From positions 1-64,000 of the forward strand of contig BBXU01000578.1 of assembly GCA_001598975.1 (NCBI GenBank): a stretch of DNA of 64,000 nt, in the 5' to 3' direction. How positions within the stretch are numbered: position 1 is the first letter of the stretch; the number at the start of each line of letters is the position of its first letter. Source of the DNA: Parachlorella kessleri (taxonomy: Eukaryota > Chlorophyta > Trebouxiophyceae > Chlorellales > Chlorellaceae). The position numbers and the translations under genes are program-made. Positions 1 to 12,882 of this stretch are shown here, piece by piece. The notes under the pieces are model-generated. The model saw only the letters and a list, made by a program, of their open reading frames with translations, did not search any database and was not told where the DNA came from.

Positions 1-3000
1 GGGGGGTAGTTGTGCCGGCCCAAACTCCCAGCTGGCTCAGCTGGCCCAACCGCCAGCGCCTGCCACCCGATACGCGCTTGCTGCGGCAGTAGAAGCATGG
101 GCCGGGCAGGGCTGGCAAGGGAATGATGGTCGAGAGAGACTCGCCCTTCGCCCCAGTGCTTCTGTTAGTTTGGGGTCCTGCTCGGCCTTGCCGGTACATG
201 CATCGCGCCGCTGGAAGGGGTGGCCGGCCCTCCCACTACGAAAGCCATTCTCAAGCGGGGCGCAGCACATGGTGGACATAAAACACAGGCCGGTGGGCGC
301 CACGCTGGCCCCAAAGAAAGCACTGCTGAGACGCCTCCTGCATGCAACCCCGGAGGACCTTGACACGCCGCCCGCGGACCACAGGGACGAGGCAAGCGTG
401 CCGCAGAGCAGTGCCCACCTGCACCCACTCATCGGTGACAGCGCCATGATTGTCAGTGAGGGCCACCTGCCGGAGGCAAGGCGCGGCCGCTGCCACCCCC
501 GCCAGGGCGCCGGCGGTCCACCCCAGCCCAGAGGAGGTGTGGAGGGAGCGGAGGGCGGTGAGGGAGGAAAGCGCGGCCCAGGCGGGCACGGGGGCCTGGA
601 CGTCGCTGAGGGCGGGGTAGTGCACGTCCAGGGCGGTCAGCTGCATAGCGCAGCAGGGGCGGACGGGCACGGAGGGAAATCATGAGGACTGAGGGGTAGC
701 AGCAGCAGGTGAGGCCCACACTGCAGGACAGAGGCGCCTCCATCCTGCCGAGCAGCCGCATGGTGGGCAAGGACCAGCACTTCCATGCCTGTCACAACTA
801 GCAGTCGACGGTCCTGCTCACCGCCCTCCCCCGCCAGAGAATGTGGCATGGGATGATATTGGTGGTGGCATTAGGTTCAACGGGCGGGATGCATTGACAT
901 TGCTGGGGCCCGGGACGTCTGCGGCGGGTGCTTGCCAAATTGTCCAAGCACGTCCCCAGGCAGGGAGCCCGACACAGCCCCACTTCCCAACCGTCCTTAC
1001 CTGGGTGCAGACGGCTATAGCCCTGGCCAGCGCCGCGGCAGCCTCGCCGCCCACGCGCCACTTGAGCTCCAGGCGCAGCGCCTGCAGCACCGGCGCCGGC
1101 CCACCCCTAAGCGAAGAGTCCCCTGCTCCGCCCCAGCCCGCCTCGCCGGCGCCAGCGCTGCCGCCGGTGGGGTGACCGCCGGTGGTGGTGCCATCGCCGC
1201 TGATCTTGCCAGCACTGCCGACGGCGGCAGCCGGCGCCCCTTCCCCGCTAGAGTGTCCTGCAGTGCGGTTGCCTTGAGGGGATCCCCACGCTTCAGCAGG
1301 GACCTGCCCGCCTAGGGCTGCGATCACGCCCTTGACCACGGCCGACTGGACCCCGCAGCCCTCAATCTCCAACACCGCCAGGCCAGGACCCCTGGCTAGG
1401 GGCAGCGCTGCCACGCTGGCTGCGCTGACCCTGCCTCCGCACCCGGCGTCAGCACTGCCGCTGTCGATGCCAGGCCCCGGGGAGCAGGGCGCGCCCTGGG
1501 CAGGGGTTGGGGCGCTTTGCCGGGATGCTGCGCTTTGCATGCTTTGGGAGCTGTGTGTGTCCACCTCCAGGGCACTGCCCGGCCTGACTATGCCTGCCAG
1601 CGCCTCCCCCAGCAGCGCGGCCGACTCAAAGTGGCAGGCGCCCAGGCGCAGGCGGGTGAGCGCGGTGGCGGCGCGCAGCGGGCGCAGGGCGGCGCCGCTG
1701 CCATGCATGCTGTCCATGCTGAGGTCCTGCACAGCAGTGCGCAGCGCCGGGGGTCTTCAGCAAGGCATCCACACCCTCCTTGATTATCATTTGCCAGAAG
1801 CCAGTTACATGACCTCAACCCAGTCAACACATCTAGGATCTGAAGGCCCCCTATCCCCTTCGCCCGGACCTCGCAACTGCCTCAGCACAAAGCGGGAGGC
1901 AGGGTGCGGCAGCAAGGACCCCATCTGGAAGAGAACCAAGCGCTCACCAACCGCTCGCCCGCCCACCCATCGCATGTCTTTGCCTTCAACACTGACAAAT
2001 CCCACTTCACCCTACCATTCACCACAGAGGTACCCCACCTGCAGGTGTGGGAGGCCTGTCAGCAGCTCCTGCCAATGCTCGTCCCGCAGGTAAAAGTTGC
2101 AGCGCAGCGCCAGCCGGCGCAGCGAGCTCAGCGCGGCCCAGTCGCTCAGCGCGCCGCTCCGCACTGTCCAGTCCAGCTCTGCAGCAGCGGCAGCAGCCAG
2201 CACTCCGTTAGCTGAGGAAGGCAGGAAGGGGTTGAAATCCCTATGGGCGCTCCAGCACTATGGCAGCAACAGCAGCAGCAGCGGCGGCGACGCCAGCAGC
2301 AGCGACGGAAACCCTCACGGCAGACCGCCCAAAGGCAGATGGAAGGCTGGCAGGTGTTTACTGCCAGTCAGCAGAGGTGGCGGGCATTGAAAAAAAGGAT
2401 TCAAGGCCCCAGCAGCATCTCACACCACCCACCAGCTGCGCAGGCCTAGCTCCGTCCAGCCATTCGACAAGCCATGGACCCACAAAAGGGGCTATCCCAG
2501 GCTCTGCGCAGCGCTGCCCTGGTGTTGGCAAGCTCGCTCACAATAGTTGCACCCTGGACTATGGACCCAGAATGCAGCACTGTAAACAGCGTGGCTCCCT
2601 CACCTGCTGTCAGCTCATGGAGGCCTGTGAACTTGGCCATGTAAGCCACCACGTCAGCAGACAGCTGGATGCCCGACAGGTTTAATGCCTCCAGCTGTGT
2701 CAGCCCAGCGCCGGCCTGCAGCAGCACAGACCATGGGACGGTGAGAGGTCTGTTTCCCAAGTCCCATGCCAGCCTGCATGTGAGTAAGAGTCATGGTTAC
2801 GGCGACACACGCGGCTGATCGGAGCACTACTGGTGTCATGCGTGCGCCTTGCACTGGCTCCAATGCCGTGCTAGGGTAAAATCTGCAAGGGTCTACTCCA
2901 CCTGAAAGGGTGCTGTCAGCAGGAAGTTGCTGGGGCCGCCACTCAAAGCCACAGACAGCTTCTTGGCCTGCAGGTCCAAACAGCAGCACCAGACCGCTTA

Positions 3001-4657
3001 TAGCTAGGCAGGGCACGTTGTGCTACTAAGCAACTCAGCTGTGGAATCCGTAAGGCGCGTGTGCCTGAGAGATTCCTTGAGTCAGTCGAGCTAGCAAGGG
3101 ACAGGCTCTGCATTGCTGTATAACAGTCACTTGCAGGGCTACCAGCATTGGCAGGGACCCTCACCTGTGGCACCATCTGGCCAGCAGTGGCAATAAAGTC
3201 ATTTGCCTTGGCACGGGACATCTGCAGCGACACGTCTGTGAGGCCCGGCAGGCGCAGCAGGCGGGCAGGATCCACACCATCCTGCATGTATAGGGCAGGG
3301 GTGGATAGCTACACAGGGTGATGTCTTGGACTTGACATACGGGCACCACCCCGCATGGCAAGCCACGATGTCATGCAGCAGGCATTCAGAGGCGGCCGCA
3401 GACATGTGCCTGACAAAATGAAGGGCTTGATGGGTGGGTCTCCTCCAGTGGTCAACTTCCGGTTTGCCATGCATGCCCCGGCAGCACTGATGGAGCCCTG
3501 CAGGGGACCCTGTCACCCCAGCCGGCCTACCTGCACCCTGATGCGCAGCTGCTGCAGCAGCGACAGCGAGTCAGCCAGCAGGTCGGTGCCAGCCTGCCCC
3601 AGCATGGCAGGCAGCAGGGAGAGCGCGCGCAGCGCGGTGAGCCGTGCCAGGCTGGCGGCGCCAGCATCGCCGGGCAGGACGCAGTTGTCAAGGCGCAGGC
3701 GCTTGAGGTTGTTGGAGAGGGGGTGGAGGGCGGTCAGGCCGCACTCTGGCTGCAGGCGGATAACCGCCGCTGACACAGTGAGTTCCTGTGGGGAATAGAA
3801 TGCCAGAGGTTCGGGGGTGGGTGGGCTGGAAGGTAGGAGGGGAACGAGGGGGTCACTGTGGGGATTATGTGGCAAGGTCTGCTGATGAGAAAGGCTTCCA
3901 TAAGGTAAAAGCCCATCGCGCACTTGGACATCTGACAAACAGCAACTACACGACAATAGTCAGAAGCACTACCTCCAGTTTCAGGTGCTTGCTTAGGAAT
4001 TGAAATCGTTCAGCATAGCTCACCTGCACCTTGGTCAAGTGCGCGGCAAAGTCCAGCCACCCAGTTTGAGCCACCTCCCAGTAGACAGTGACGTTCAGCA
4101 CTGTGAGGGCTTCCAAAGAGTGCAGGGCATCGTCAAGTGCCGGTGCCGCCACATGGCACAGCGTAAGGGAGCGCAGGTGGCGGCACGACGCCAAGTGGGG
4201 CAGGGGACTCTTGTGGCTGGGATGGCGCTGTGGCGAGAGCACCCGTAGCTCACGCACATGCAGCGCTAGAGTGCGGGCCATGCTGTCTTCCCACTCCCAG
4301 ACGTTGGCCGGCAGGCAGTGCCCTGCAGTGGGTCATGTGGACTGGCGTCTCAGATAGACAAGTGGGCCAGATCTAAGCATCCAAGCAGCAGGGGCAGTGG
4401 GTGTCCTTGTGCACGGTTCAACCCCCAGGAGTTTGGATGTCTCTCATACCTATGGGAAGAGCCAGCCACCAGTCGCGGCAGCATGACCTGAGCAGTGTCT
4501 TAGCAGTGGCATAGGGGGCCAGAACGGTGCCCTTGGTCGCAGATGCGAGCTTGTGGCATAAGTTTCTAACTAACTCGGCGGGTAGGGAGGGCCATTGAGG
4601 GCCCTTGATGCCAAGCTCGGACCCCTGCATGCACGCACAGTTTGAATCCCGATACAT
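1..4657 (-). CDS. F-box-like leucine-rich-repeat protein, partial at left edge
   Basis: Multi-exon gene running off the window. Exons that join in frame: 4657-4450, 4286-4024, 3785-3531, 3281-3165, 2967-2902, 2715-2604, 2211-2039, 1726-1001, 640-419, then beyond. The first exon reads WPSLPAELVRNLCHKL and then LLRSCCRDWWLAL, an F-box-like helix pattern. Later exons carry repeated LxxLxLxxC units such as HLRSLTLCHV, LKRLRLDNCVL and LEALNLSGIQL, typical of LRR repeats. A Gly/Ala/Ser-rich insertion lies in the exon at 1726-1001. The family role would be substrate recognition in an SCF ubiquitin ligase, but the F-box match is weak, so this is inference. The start could be 4657 or the in-frame ATG at 4630. 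It shares the F-box plus LRR plan, but not obvious close identity, with the tandem pair at 18-24 kb. Confidence 0.75.
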
Positions 4658-5813
4658 CTTGGCTACTGGATAGAAAACCACAACAAGTACCCGGCGCTTA
4701 CCATCAGCTTTCTGTTGCACATTGTCGTGGAATGTGCTGCGAGACAGGCCCGTTTTTGAGGACACCGCGGCCAGTATGACATGTATGCGTTGGCTAGATC
4801 TGCTGGCAGGCGCCGTGGCGCCAGTTGCCCTTCAACCTTCCGCTTCTTGTTCCTGTGCATCAGTTCTCCGCAAGCATGCCCACAACAAACTGCGCCATGA
4901 CGTTGTGCAAGCAGGAACATGGCATTGCGTGCCGGTGTGTGCATGCTGCAGTCGGCTGGGAAACCGAGAAGTTAAAAGCAGGCTGTGAAAACTGGCCTGT
5001 TGCCACCGTCCAGCACGAGGGAACTAAGAAGTAACTTTAGCTGGGTAGCGTGCGCTGCGAGAGGTCGTGCGGGCGCCTGGCAGGCGTGCGGGTGGGTCAT
5101 GGGGTGGGTGAAGTTTCCTGACCCAGGGATTGTGCTTCCCTCTATAGCACAGACTACAGATCACGCACATAGAAGATCCGGGCCTGTGGCCCTGTGCTCA
5201 CGGACTTGCGGCACGCCCAAACCTGTGAGACATTTCAAGTGGAAGGTGAATGCATGTAGGACAAAGGCCCTTGTACAACAAGGGAGACCCCAACAGTGTG
5301 GAGGCAGTTGCAAGGGACGGCTTGGATGTCTGTCTGTATACAACGCGAAGTGCACGTCCACCCTGTTCTACCACATGGTGATTGCCCAACAGATGCCACC
5401 TTACACCACCTTGAAGGCCCATAAGTTAGCAACATGAAGTGCATGTGGTTGTGCGCTACTCCCTTGAAGGGTAGCGCACAACCGCTAGGGTACGGTAGGA
5501 AAGGCTTGCCTACTTGAAGTTCTATGGAAAACAACCTGCATTTCAGATATCTCTCAGCTCTCAGGCAACCAAGTGAGGAACCCATCAAAAGGCTTGCAAG
5601 GCAGGCCTGTGAGTAACCACTTGACCATCCCTTGCAGAGCAGCATTCGCGCCTGCTACACAACTAGATGCAGGAAACCTCTTCAATCAGCCACTTCCCCA
5701 TCATTGTCTACAAGTCTTGTGGTTGACCATCAACCATCTCTGCACGGCCCGCCCACTGTTCTTTCAAGGGCCCATTGTGGCCTGCTGACGGCTGGGTATG
5801 CGCAGTGCACACC
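4658..5813. other. Intergenic region with a hairpin
   Basis: This lies between the ferredoxin 3' end and the start of the left-edge LRR gene. I see no supported exon. It presumably holds the ferredoxin 3' UTR and the LRR promoter. A near-perfect inverted repeat is at 5447-5483. Confidence 0.5.
5447..5483. repeat. Inverted repeat able to form a 17-bp hairpin
   Basis: The 12-base arm GGTTGTGCGCTA is followed by a 2-base bulge, then CCCTT, one loop base, AAGGG and the exact complementary arm TAGCGCACAACC. The stem is about 17 bp with almost no loop, so cruciform formation is possible. It lies about 330 bases past the ferredoxin stop codon. Confidence 0.75.
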
Positions 5814-6831
<1,018 letters not shown>

Positions 6832-7684
6832 GTTAAAAAGCGTTGGTTCGATCGTTGTAATGCACAAACCCTTGCACGCTTTAGATGGCAAGGGTACCCA
6901 GTGCCCTTGGACATTCAGCTAGAAAGGAGGAACCAGGGTGACGAATGAGACGCCAGCCAACAGGACTCAAGACGGTGGGGGTTGGTTGAGTCTCAGGGTC
7001 AGGAGTACATCATGTTGGCCTCGATCGCCTCAATAGCTGACACAGAGCCGACGAAATGGATTCAAAAAGTAACAAGGTTGTAGAACGGGTTGAAAAAGTC
7101 ACCCCTGCCCTGCCTGTAGCGCAGTAACACACAGTCCACAAGTCCTCTTACAGGCTGGCCTCCCTCTACAACAATCCAGACCAAAATCACATCCATGGTA
7201 GGGTGCATCCGTGTGGTGCCAACCTCAAAAATTAACACCAGTGCTGATGCCTGCACAAACCCAGCCAAACCTGCATCACGAGCTCAATGAAATCTCAGTG
7301 CTAAAAGTCAAAGATATTCTTAGGAAAGTATCTTCAGGCAGCACATACACACAAGCTATATCCCTACATATGTATACCATGAAAGGGACGAAGCAATTAT
7401 TAGAGGCACAGCCGCTCAACAAAGACTCGCCAGATGCATCCAGTATTGCATAAAGTCATGATACCAGGGTCTGCAAGCATGCTGCCGCCTCAAAGTTGCA
7501 ATGGAGGCTCTGAAGCCCAGCAAAAGGCAAACTTTCTCAGCGTTCACTGTTGTTTACGGCCTTCGTGGTTGCGGCTTGTTCCCTCCTTTCCAACTCCGTC
7601 TGCCTCTTAACGCAGCTGGCACCCGCCAAGCTGCTGTCTAACCCCTTCCTGTCACATGCATTTCCATCTATGAAGGGCAGAAAC
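6832..7684. other. Intergenic region between ferredoxin and CLC
   Basis: This should hold the ferredoxin promoter and 5' UTR and the CLC 3' UTR. No supported exon is seen. One copy of dispersed repeat family B lies at its right side. Confidence 0.45.
7593..7680 (-). repeat. Dispersed repeat family B, copy 1
   Basis: On the minus strand this reads GGAAATGCATGTGACAGGAA and on through GGCGGGTGCCAGCTGCGT. The same sequence, with scattered differences, recurs at 13217-13300 (+) and 14031-14079 (-). It lies in the presumed 3' UTR of the CLC gene. Confidence 0.7.
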
Positions 7685-10600
7685 TTAGGAATCCCCAGGG
7701 CCTCCCACTGGCCCTCTTGTAACACCAACACTCAAAGCATCTTCTGACATGGTGTGCGGCTCCTGTTTCTGAGCCTGCAAGCCCTGTGCACCTGCCTGCA
7801 AAGTCATTGCGCTATCTGCACCCATCAAACAATGCCGCAGCAGCTGGAGAGTGACCACACCCTCCACACTACCACCTGCACCTACCACAACTGCGGTCCC
7901 TCGTCCTGCTGCCTCCATGACAGCCAAAGCTTCGGTGGGTGGCATAGACACCGGCAGCAGCAGAGCCGGCACGGGTTCCGCGGCTGCCGCCAGCACTGCC
8001 GCAAGCGACCCTGGCTGGGCAAGCTCTGCCGCTAGCACACCGCCACCCTGCTGAGACCAGCTTTCCTCACCAGGCTGCCGACCAGATCCTGCTGCTGCTG
8101 CTCTTGCGGGTGCGGCGCTGTCAAGCTCCGGAGTCGCAGTGCTGCTGCCACCAGCACCATTGATGCCGCTCAGGTTGCTGCTGCTGCTGCTGCTGATGAT
8201 GCCTGCCTTGCCCCTCTGCAGCCTGCTCTGATGTAATACCTCCTCCAGCTGATGGAGAACAGCAGCCACCGTCTGGCGGGCTACCTGGGGATCACTGCTG
8301 ACACCATCCAACATGTGCTCCACGCCCACAGTGCCACTGCTAGCAGCACCGCCCTGCAAATAGGAGGCAGGTATCACGTCAAGGTTACACCAGCCGAAGC
8401 CTTGACAGTAACAATAAACATTAGAGGGCCTGGTGCAGGTGTGCAATAGAAGGCACAGCAGCATCTAAGATGCAAGCGCAGGCGGCAGTGGTGATGCTGG
8501 GCTCGGGTGGATGGGAACGTAAGGCCGTGCGTGGACATCTGCATAGCACTTGTGCATGTGCGGCACTCGCCTGTTCACTTGCTGGCGGCATAGAGGCCTG
8601 CTGGGCTGTCAACGCAACATCACCAGCAGTGGGCTTCACTGCAGCCGTGGAGGCTGAACTCAACGGGGTGGCAAGCGAGACACCCGCCAGGGAGGACACC
8701 CAAAAAGAGATGCCCACGGCTGCTAGGGTGGGAACCAGAATGAGGTAATCCCGGGTCAGTTCGAACAATAGCAGCACCGACGTTAGCGGCACCTGACAGT
8801 TGGAGGCAAGCATGGCGGCCACGCCTGCAGCAGGTTAAAAAAAATGTGATAACTATAATGCCGACCTACCGTAGCCCTCACGTGATAGCACCCTTAGGCG
8901 GTTGACAACCATGCCGCTCACCTAACAGGTGGTGGTAATTTTAGATAGGGAATGCCAAGGGCAAACCTACCGCTGCTCTAACAAGCAAAGTTGTTCTGGA
9001 CGCAGCATGGGCATATACCAACAGGCTCAGGTCAAAGCAACATATCCTTGGTAGAGTGCAGATTGCCCAAGGCACAGTGAGGGGCTTTCGAGCGTACTCT
9101 CACGGTCGCAGCATACTATGCCACAGCAGCCACTCACCCACAAGAGCATATGCTTGCGGTGCGGACAAATCCACCCCAATAGGATCGGCCAACAAGTGAG
9201 CCACCTGACCAAAGGCCTGACCGAGAGCTGCACCAATGAAGATAGATGGGGCGTAGATGCCTCCCTGCAAGGCAGTCCAGAGCATTGCATCTGTATGTCT
9301 TGTCACTTGGCACGCCCATCAGCATTGCATTACGACTGGTAGAATGGCCCGACGCCAATGACTCCTGACAGAAGTGGTATGCCCGCTATTAAGCAAGCCA
9401 AGCAATCAAGGTCAGCCAGCTCACCTGCAGGCCACTACCACGGCAGATGGACGTTGCTATGATCTTCATGACCACGATTTGCACCAGCAGGCCAGGTGCA
9501 TAGCTACCAGCAGAGAAGAGAAGGGCATTCACATTATCAAAACCCTGCGGAAGCAAGCAACACGTAAAATGAGGCTAAGAAGGTGTAGCCATGAGTCAAG
9601 GGGTGCAGAGTCCGCGCCTTTTGTTGGCAAGCTTTCAAAGCAGCCCTGCCCTTGCAGTTGCCAAGAACCCATTGGCCCCCAGTCAAACACTATACAGTCA
9701 TCCACACCAGCTTTTCCTGTTACAGTGTTCATAGCTGCACCCACCGAGTGCTCCCAGCTTGTGGGCCGTTGGTGATAGCGCATTAACCTCTACCCACCTG
9801 GTAAAGAATTTCAGGATATCCCAGCGCCAGCACCCCAGTCGTTGCGCCGCCCACCAGCGGCATGAGCGCCCCCTCAAACTGGTTCTGAGCCCTGACTTCG
9901 TCAAAGGCCTTGCTCGCAACGCGGGTCGAGAAGCTGAAGCTCGCACTGATGGTGCCACAAAGCGCGCCAAAGACAAGGTACAGTGGCAGCTCGTAAAGCG
10001 ACTCCAGTCTGCAGCCACACATCCAGTGCAGGAACCATAACTGCGAACACCTTGCCAGGCACACAGCTTTTAGGGGAGAGCAAGCAGGCAACTCGTCACT
10101 GCCTATACATCGCATTGGTCCCCAAGCCAGGATGTTAGCACCACAGGCAGGCCTGCCAATGTTCGTTCTGGTATCCCAAGCCAGCCTGCTACGCACCTAT
10201 ACTCTGGCACCCTGAAAGCAGGTGAGCTACCCAACCCCGCCGCTGCTACCACCGCTGCCAGCACCGCAGATAATAGTACCATGGCCACAGTCAACCCATT
10301 AGGGCCACCCTGACTCTTGCTGCTGCTGCTGGCTTTGCTGCTGGGACGCTGCCGTTGGAGCACCGTCTCAACAGCAAAAAAGACACCAGAGATCGGCGCA
10401 TTGAAGCCCGCAGCAACACCGGCGCCTGAGCCTGCTGCAAGCAGCTGCACTAAGCGGGTCTCCTGCAAGGGAACATGCAGCAACAATGGAGGGCTGGCCG
10501 GTCGCGCATCAAGAGATGCAGCCATATCGCTCTCGCCCTTGCCCACCGCAGCTTGCTCACTGCTGACCCTGCCACCAGCAAGTACATAAACGTGACTGCT

Positions 10601-11912
10601 AGCCGACAGTGTCAAAGACAACACATCCCGGGATAACCCCTGCCTTTTGCCCGCATGACCCTGCAACTCTCCCTGTCTGCAATGCTCCCAAGGAGAGCTG
10701 CTGGCATGTGCTGCATGGCTTGAGGACCAGCAGGTTGCTTTTTGTTGCTGTCATCGCGCATGCCTGCCTTAGGTACCCATATCATGACAAAAAACCCACA
10801 AAATACCTGCGAGCGGAGACGAGAGCCCAAGCCCTTAGCCACGCTGCGCCCGATGTCTACGCTGGGACCCTCGGGACCCAGTGAAGCACCAGTGCCTAAT
10901 GTCACCGTGGCAGCCACAGCGCGGGCTACTGGCCGAAGTATTGACTGCAGCAGTAATCAGCATCAAGTTAAATAATACTCTAAAAAATTTTCTCTCCAGC
11001 TGGCGCCTGCACGACTGGACACTGCCTAACCAGGTTGCATGTACACAGGAACTAGTAGACAAGCTTAGTCACAGCTGTATACATACAGGTAGCCATCGAC
11101 AAGCGGCTCCACATCTGCGGACTTCTTCATATGCAGCTGGGCCCGCGATCACACTGCAGCAGGTAAAGAGACAACTGCCACTCACCCTCAACCTCTCAAC
11201 ATTGGCGTTGCCCGTCGTCCCATCTGCTGCACTATCTACACTGCCATTACTGCTGCCAGTCCCATTACGTGAGGCACTGCTGCTGCTTGCTGCGCTACTA
11301 GCTTGCTTCTTCGAGGGAGGGTCTGTATAGCCGCCCATCAGCAGGCCCAGTGCTGCTACCACAGCACCACCCAGCATGGGTGGAAACACCACCTTGGGCC
11401 ACAGCTCTGACTCCGATATGTTGCGTAGTGAGGAAGTCGATGACAACAGCGAGCCATGCTGCCAGATAGCATCCCGTATAACATGAATGGCATCGTTAAA
11501 CAGCACGATGCTAGCGCCTGTTGTCAGGCCAATGCCGCAGGCTAGCAGGATTAGGGCTGCCTCTGGCTCTTCCTTCTCGGCAGCGGAGCTGGACGAGCTA
11601 GTAGCCTGGTCAACTGCAGGTGGTGTGGCTGCAGGTGCACGCGTCACAATTCTGCTGTGTCGCCAGATGCAGCGGCGTTGCGGGCTGTGGCGAGGGTGCC
11701 AGCCTTCCGCTGCAGCTTGCCCTTTGCTGTTGGCCAACCATGAGCCCCTCAGGAGCCCTGTCCCGCTACACGTGACCTGCAAGGCAACCAGGAAGGCCAG
11801 CTAGGGACTACCAGACACGAGGCAACCAAGCAACCTTTCGGATGCCTGCAACAGCACTTGCCTCCCTCGAGCTGGCTTCCCTCCAGGCCGAAACACGTAA
11901 GCTGACAAGCAT
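7685..11912 (-). CDS. CLC-family chloride channel/transporter (plastid type)
   Basis: Membrane anion channel or anion/H+ exchanger. Exons include 11912-11835, 11776-11186, 10944-10807, one ending at 10197, 10008-9798, 9544-9425, 9264-9138, one starting at 8824, and a last one ending at 7685. CLC signatures are clear: GTGASLGPEGPSVDIG (the GxEGP motif, with the gating Glu kept), FNAPISGVFFAVE (the inner Glu position is also Glu), GGIYAPSIFIGAALG, and VPLTSVLLLFELTRDY. Keeping both Glu residues favours exchange over simple channel activity; this is inference. The C-terminal exon has a CBS-like stretch (PPTEALAVMEAAGRGTAVVV) interrupted by a Ser/Gly/Ala-rich insertion. The N-terminus is Ser/Arg-rich and could be a transit peptide, as in plant CLC-e/f. 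The start of exon 4 (near 10660 or a little lower) is unresolved. Confidence 0.9.
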
Positions 11913-12882
11913 GTCAACAAGATATGGACGGCTCCCACCGTAAGCTTTCCTCAGCTATAACGCCATCTTTCTCTTCAAAGAATGAACTATCGGCATCGCA
12001 TTCGAGTAACACAGTTTTGATGTTGCGAAATTTGGTCGCGCGAGCATGTCACCAACAGGGTGTGGCGATGGGAAGGCACACGCAGCATCCAAGGTACCTG
12101 ATACCTTGACTCAAAACTGCCCTGTTGGGCTCTCCTCTCAGCCAAACTTGCAGATAGCATGCTCAACAGTCATGGGGTCTTCTACCAGGATGTATCAAGC
12201 TCAAAGAGTTCTGTATGCCAACGGCGGGCAGACTTGTGCCTGACTTGTGCTGAGCCTGAGACTTTCGTGACGAGTAGTCGTATCCAACAAAGTAGTGGTG
12301 TAATATGTTATTACAGAATGAGGCATGCAAGTCCTTGATCAGCTCGAGCAAAGTGCACAACTGTTGTCGTAACCCTAATAATCAAGTAAGACACTCGGGG
12401 ACTGTTGGAAGAAAAGGACGGCCACACTGCAAGACTGCACAGCACCAATAAGCACTTCAATCAAACAAACCAACACTCGGTGTCAGTTCAGTGTTAGAGT
12501 GTATCCCCTAAAGCAGTGTGAGCGGTAAAGGCACACTCTTGTCAAGCAGGCTAATGAGCCTCGTTTGTCAGCTATCTTACAAGCCATTTTGAGTGAGTAT
12601 CCCCAGACTGCGCCCTTGTACCAACCACAAATCTCAAACAGCTGATTCAGTAACAAAGTCACGTGGGATGTAGTTATGACGGGAGCCTCGGCGTGCATTG
12701 ACCATGGCACCTCCCATCTCAGATCGTGCAGTCAGACAACTGGCGGCAGTAGAAAATAGTAACCAAGGCAAGCAGCACCCCTTTGTCCCCACCAACCGGC
12801 TGTGCCAAAGTCACCAACAGCAGCTGCAAGGTGCAGTGCCCGCACGCCTCGTCGCAATCAGACATGTTGCCCCAATGGGCTC
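11913..12882. other. Intergenic region
   Basis: Between the CLC start and the end of the CBM20 gene. Moderately AT-rich for this window; no supported exon, RNA gene or repeat seen. It should contain the CLC promoter and the CBM20-gene 3' UTR. Confidence 0.45.

Noticed and set aside
818..1732. Several long plus-strand frames over the left-edge LRR gene (for example 1332-2093)
   Set aside because: They are antisense shadows of the LRR exons; the minus strand has LRR pattern and matching splice phases.
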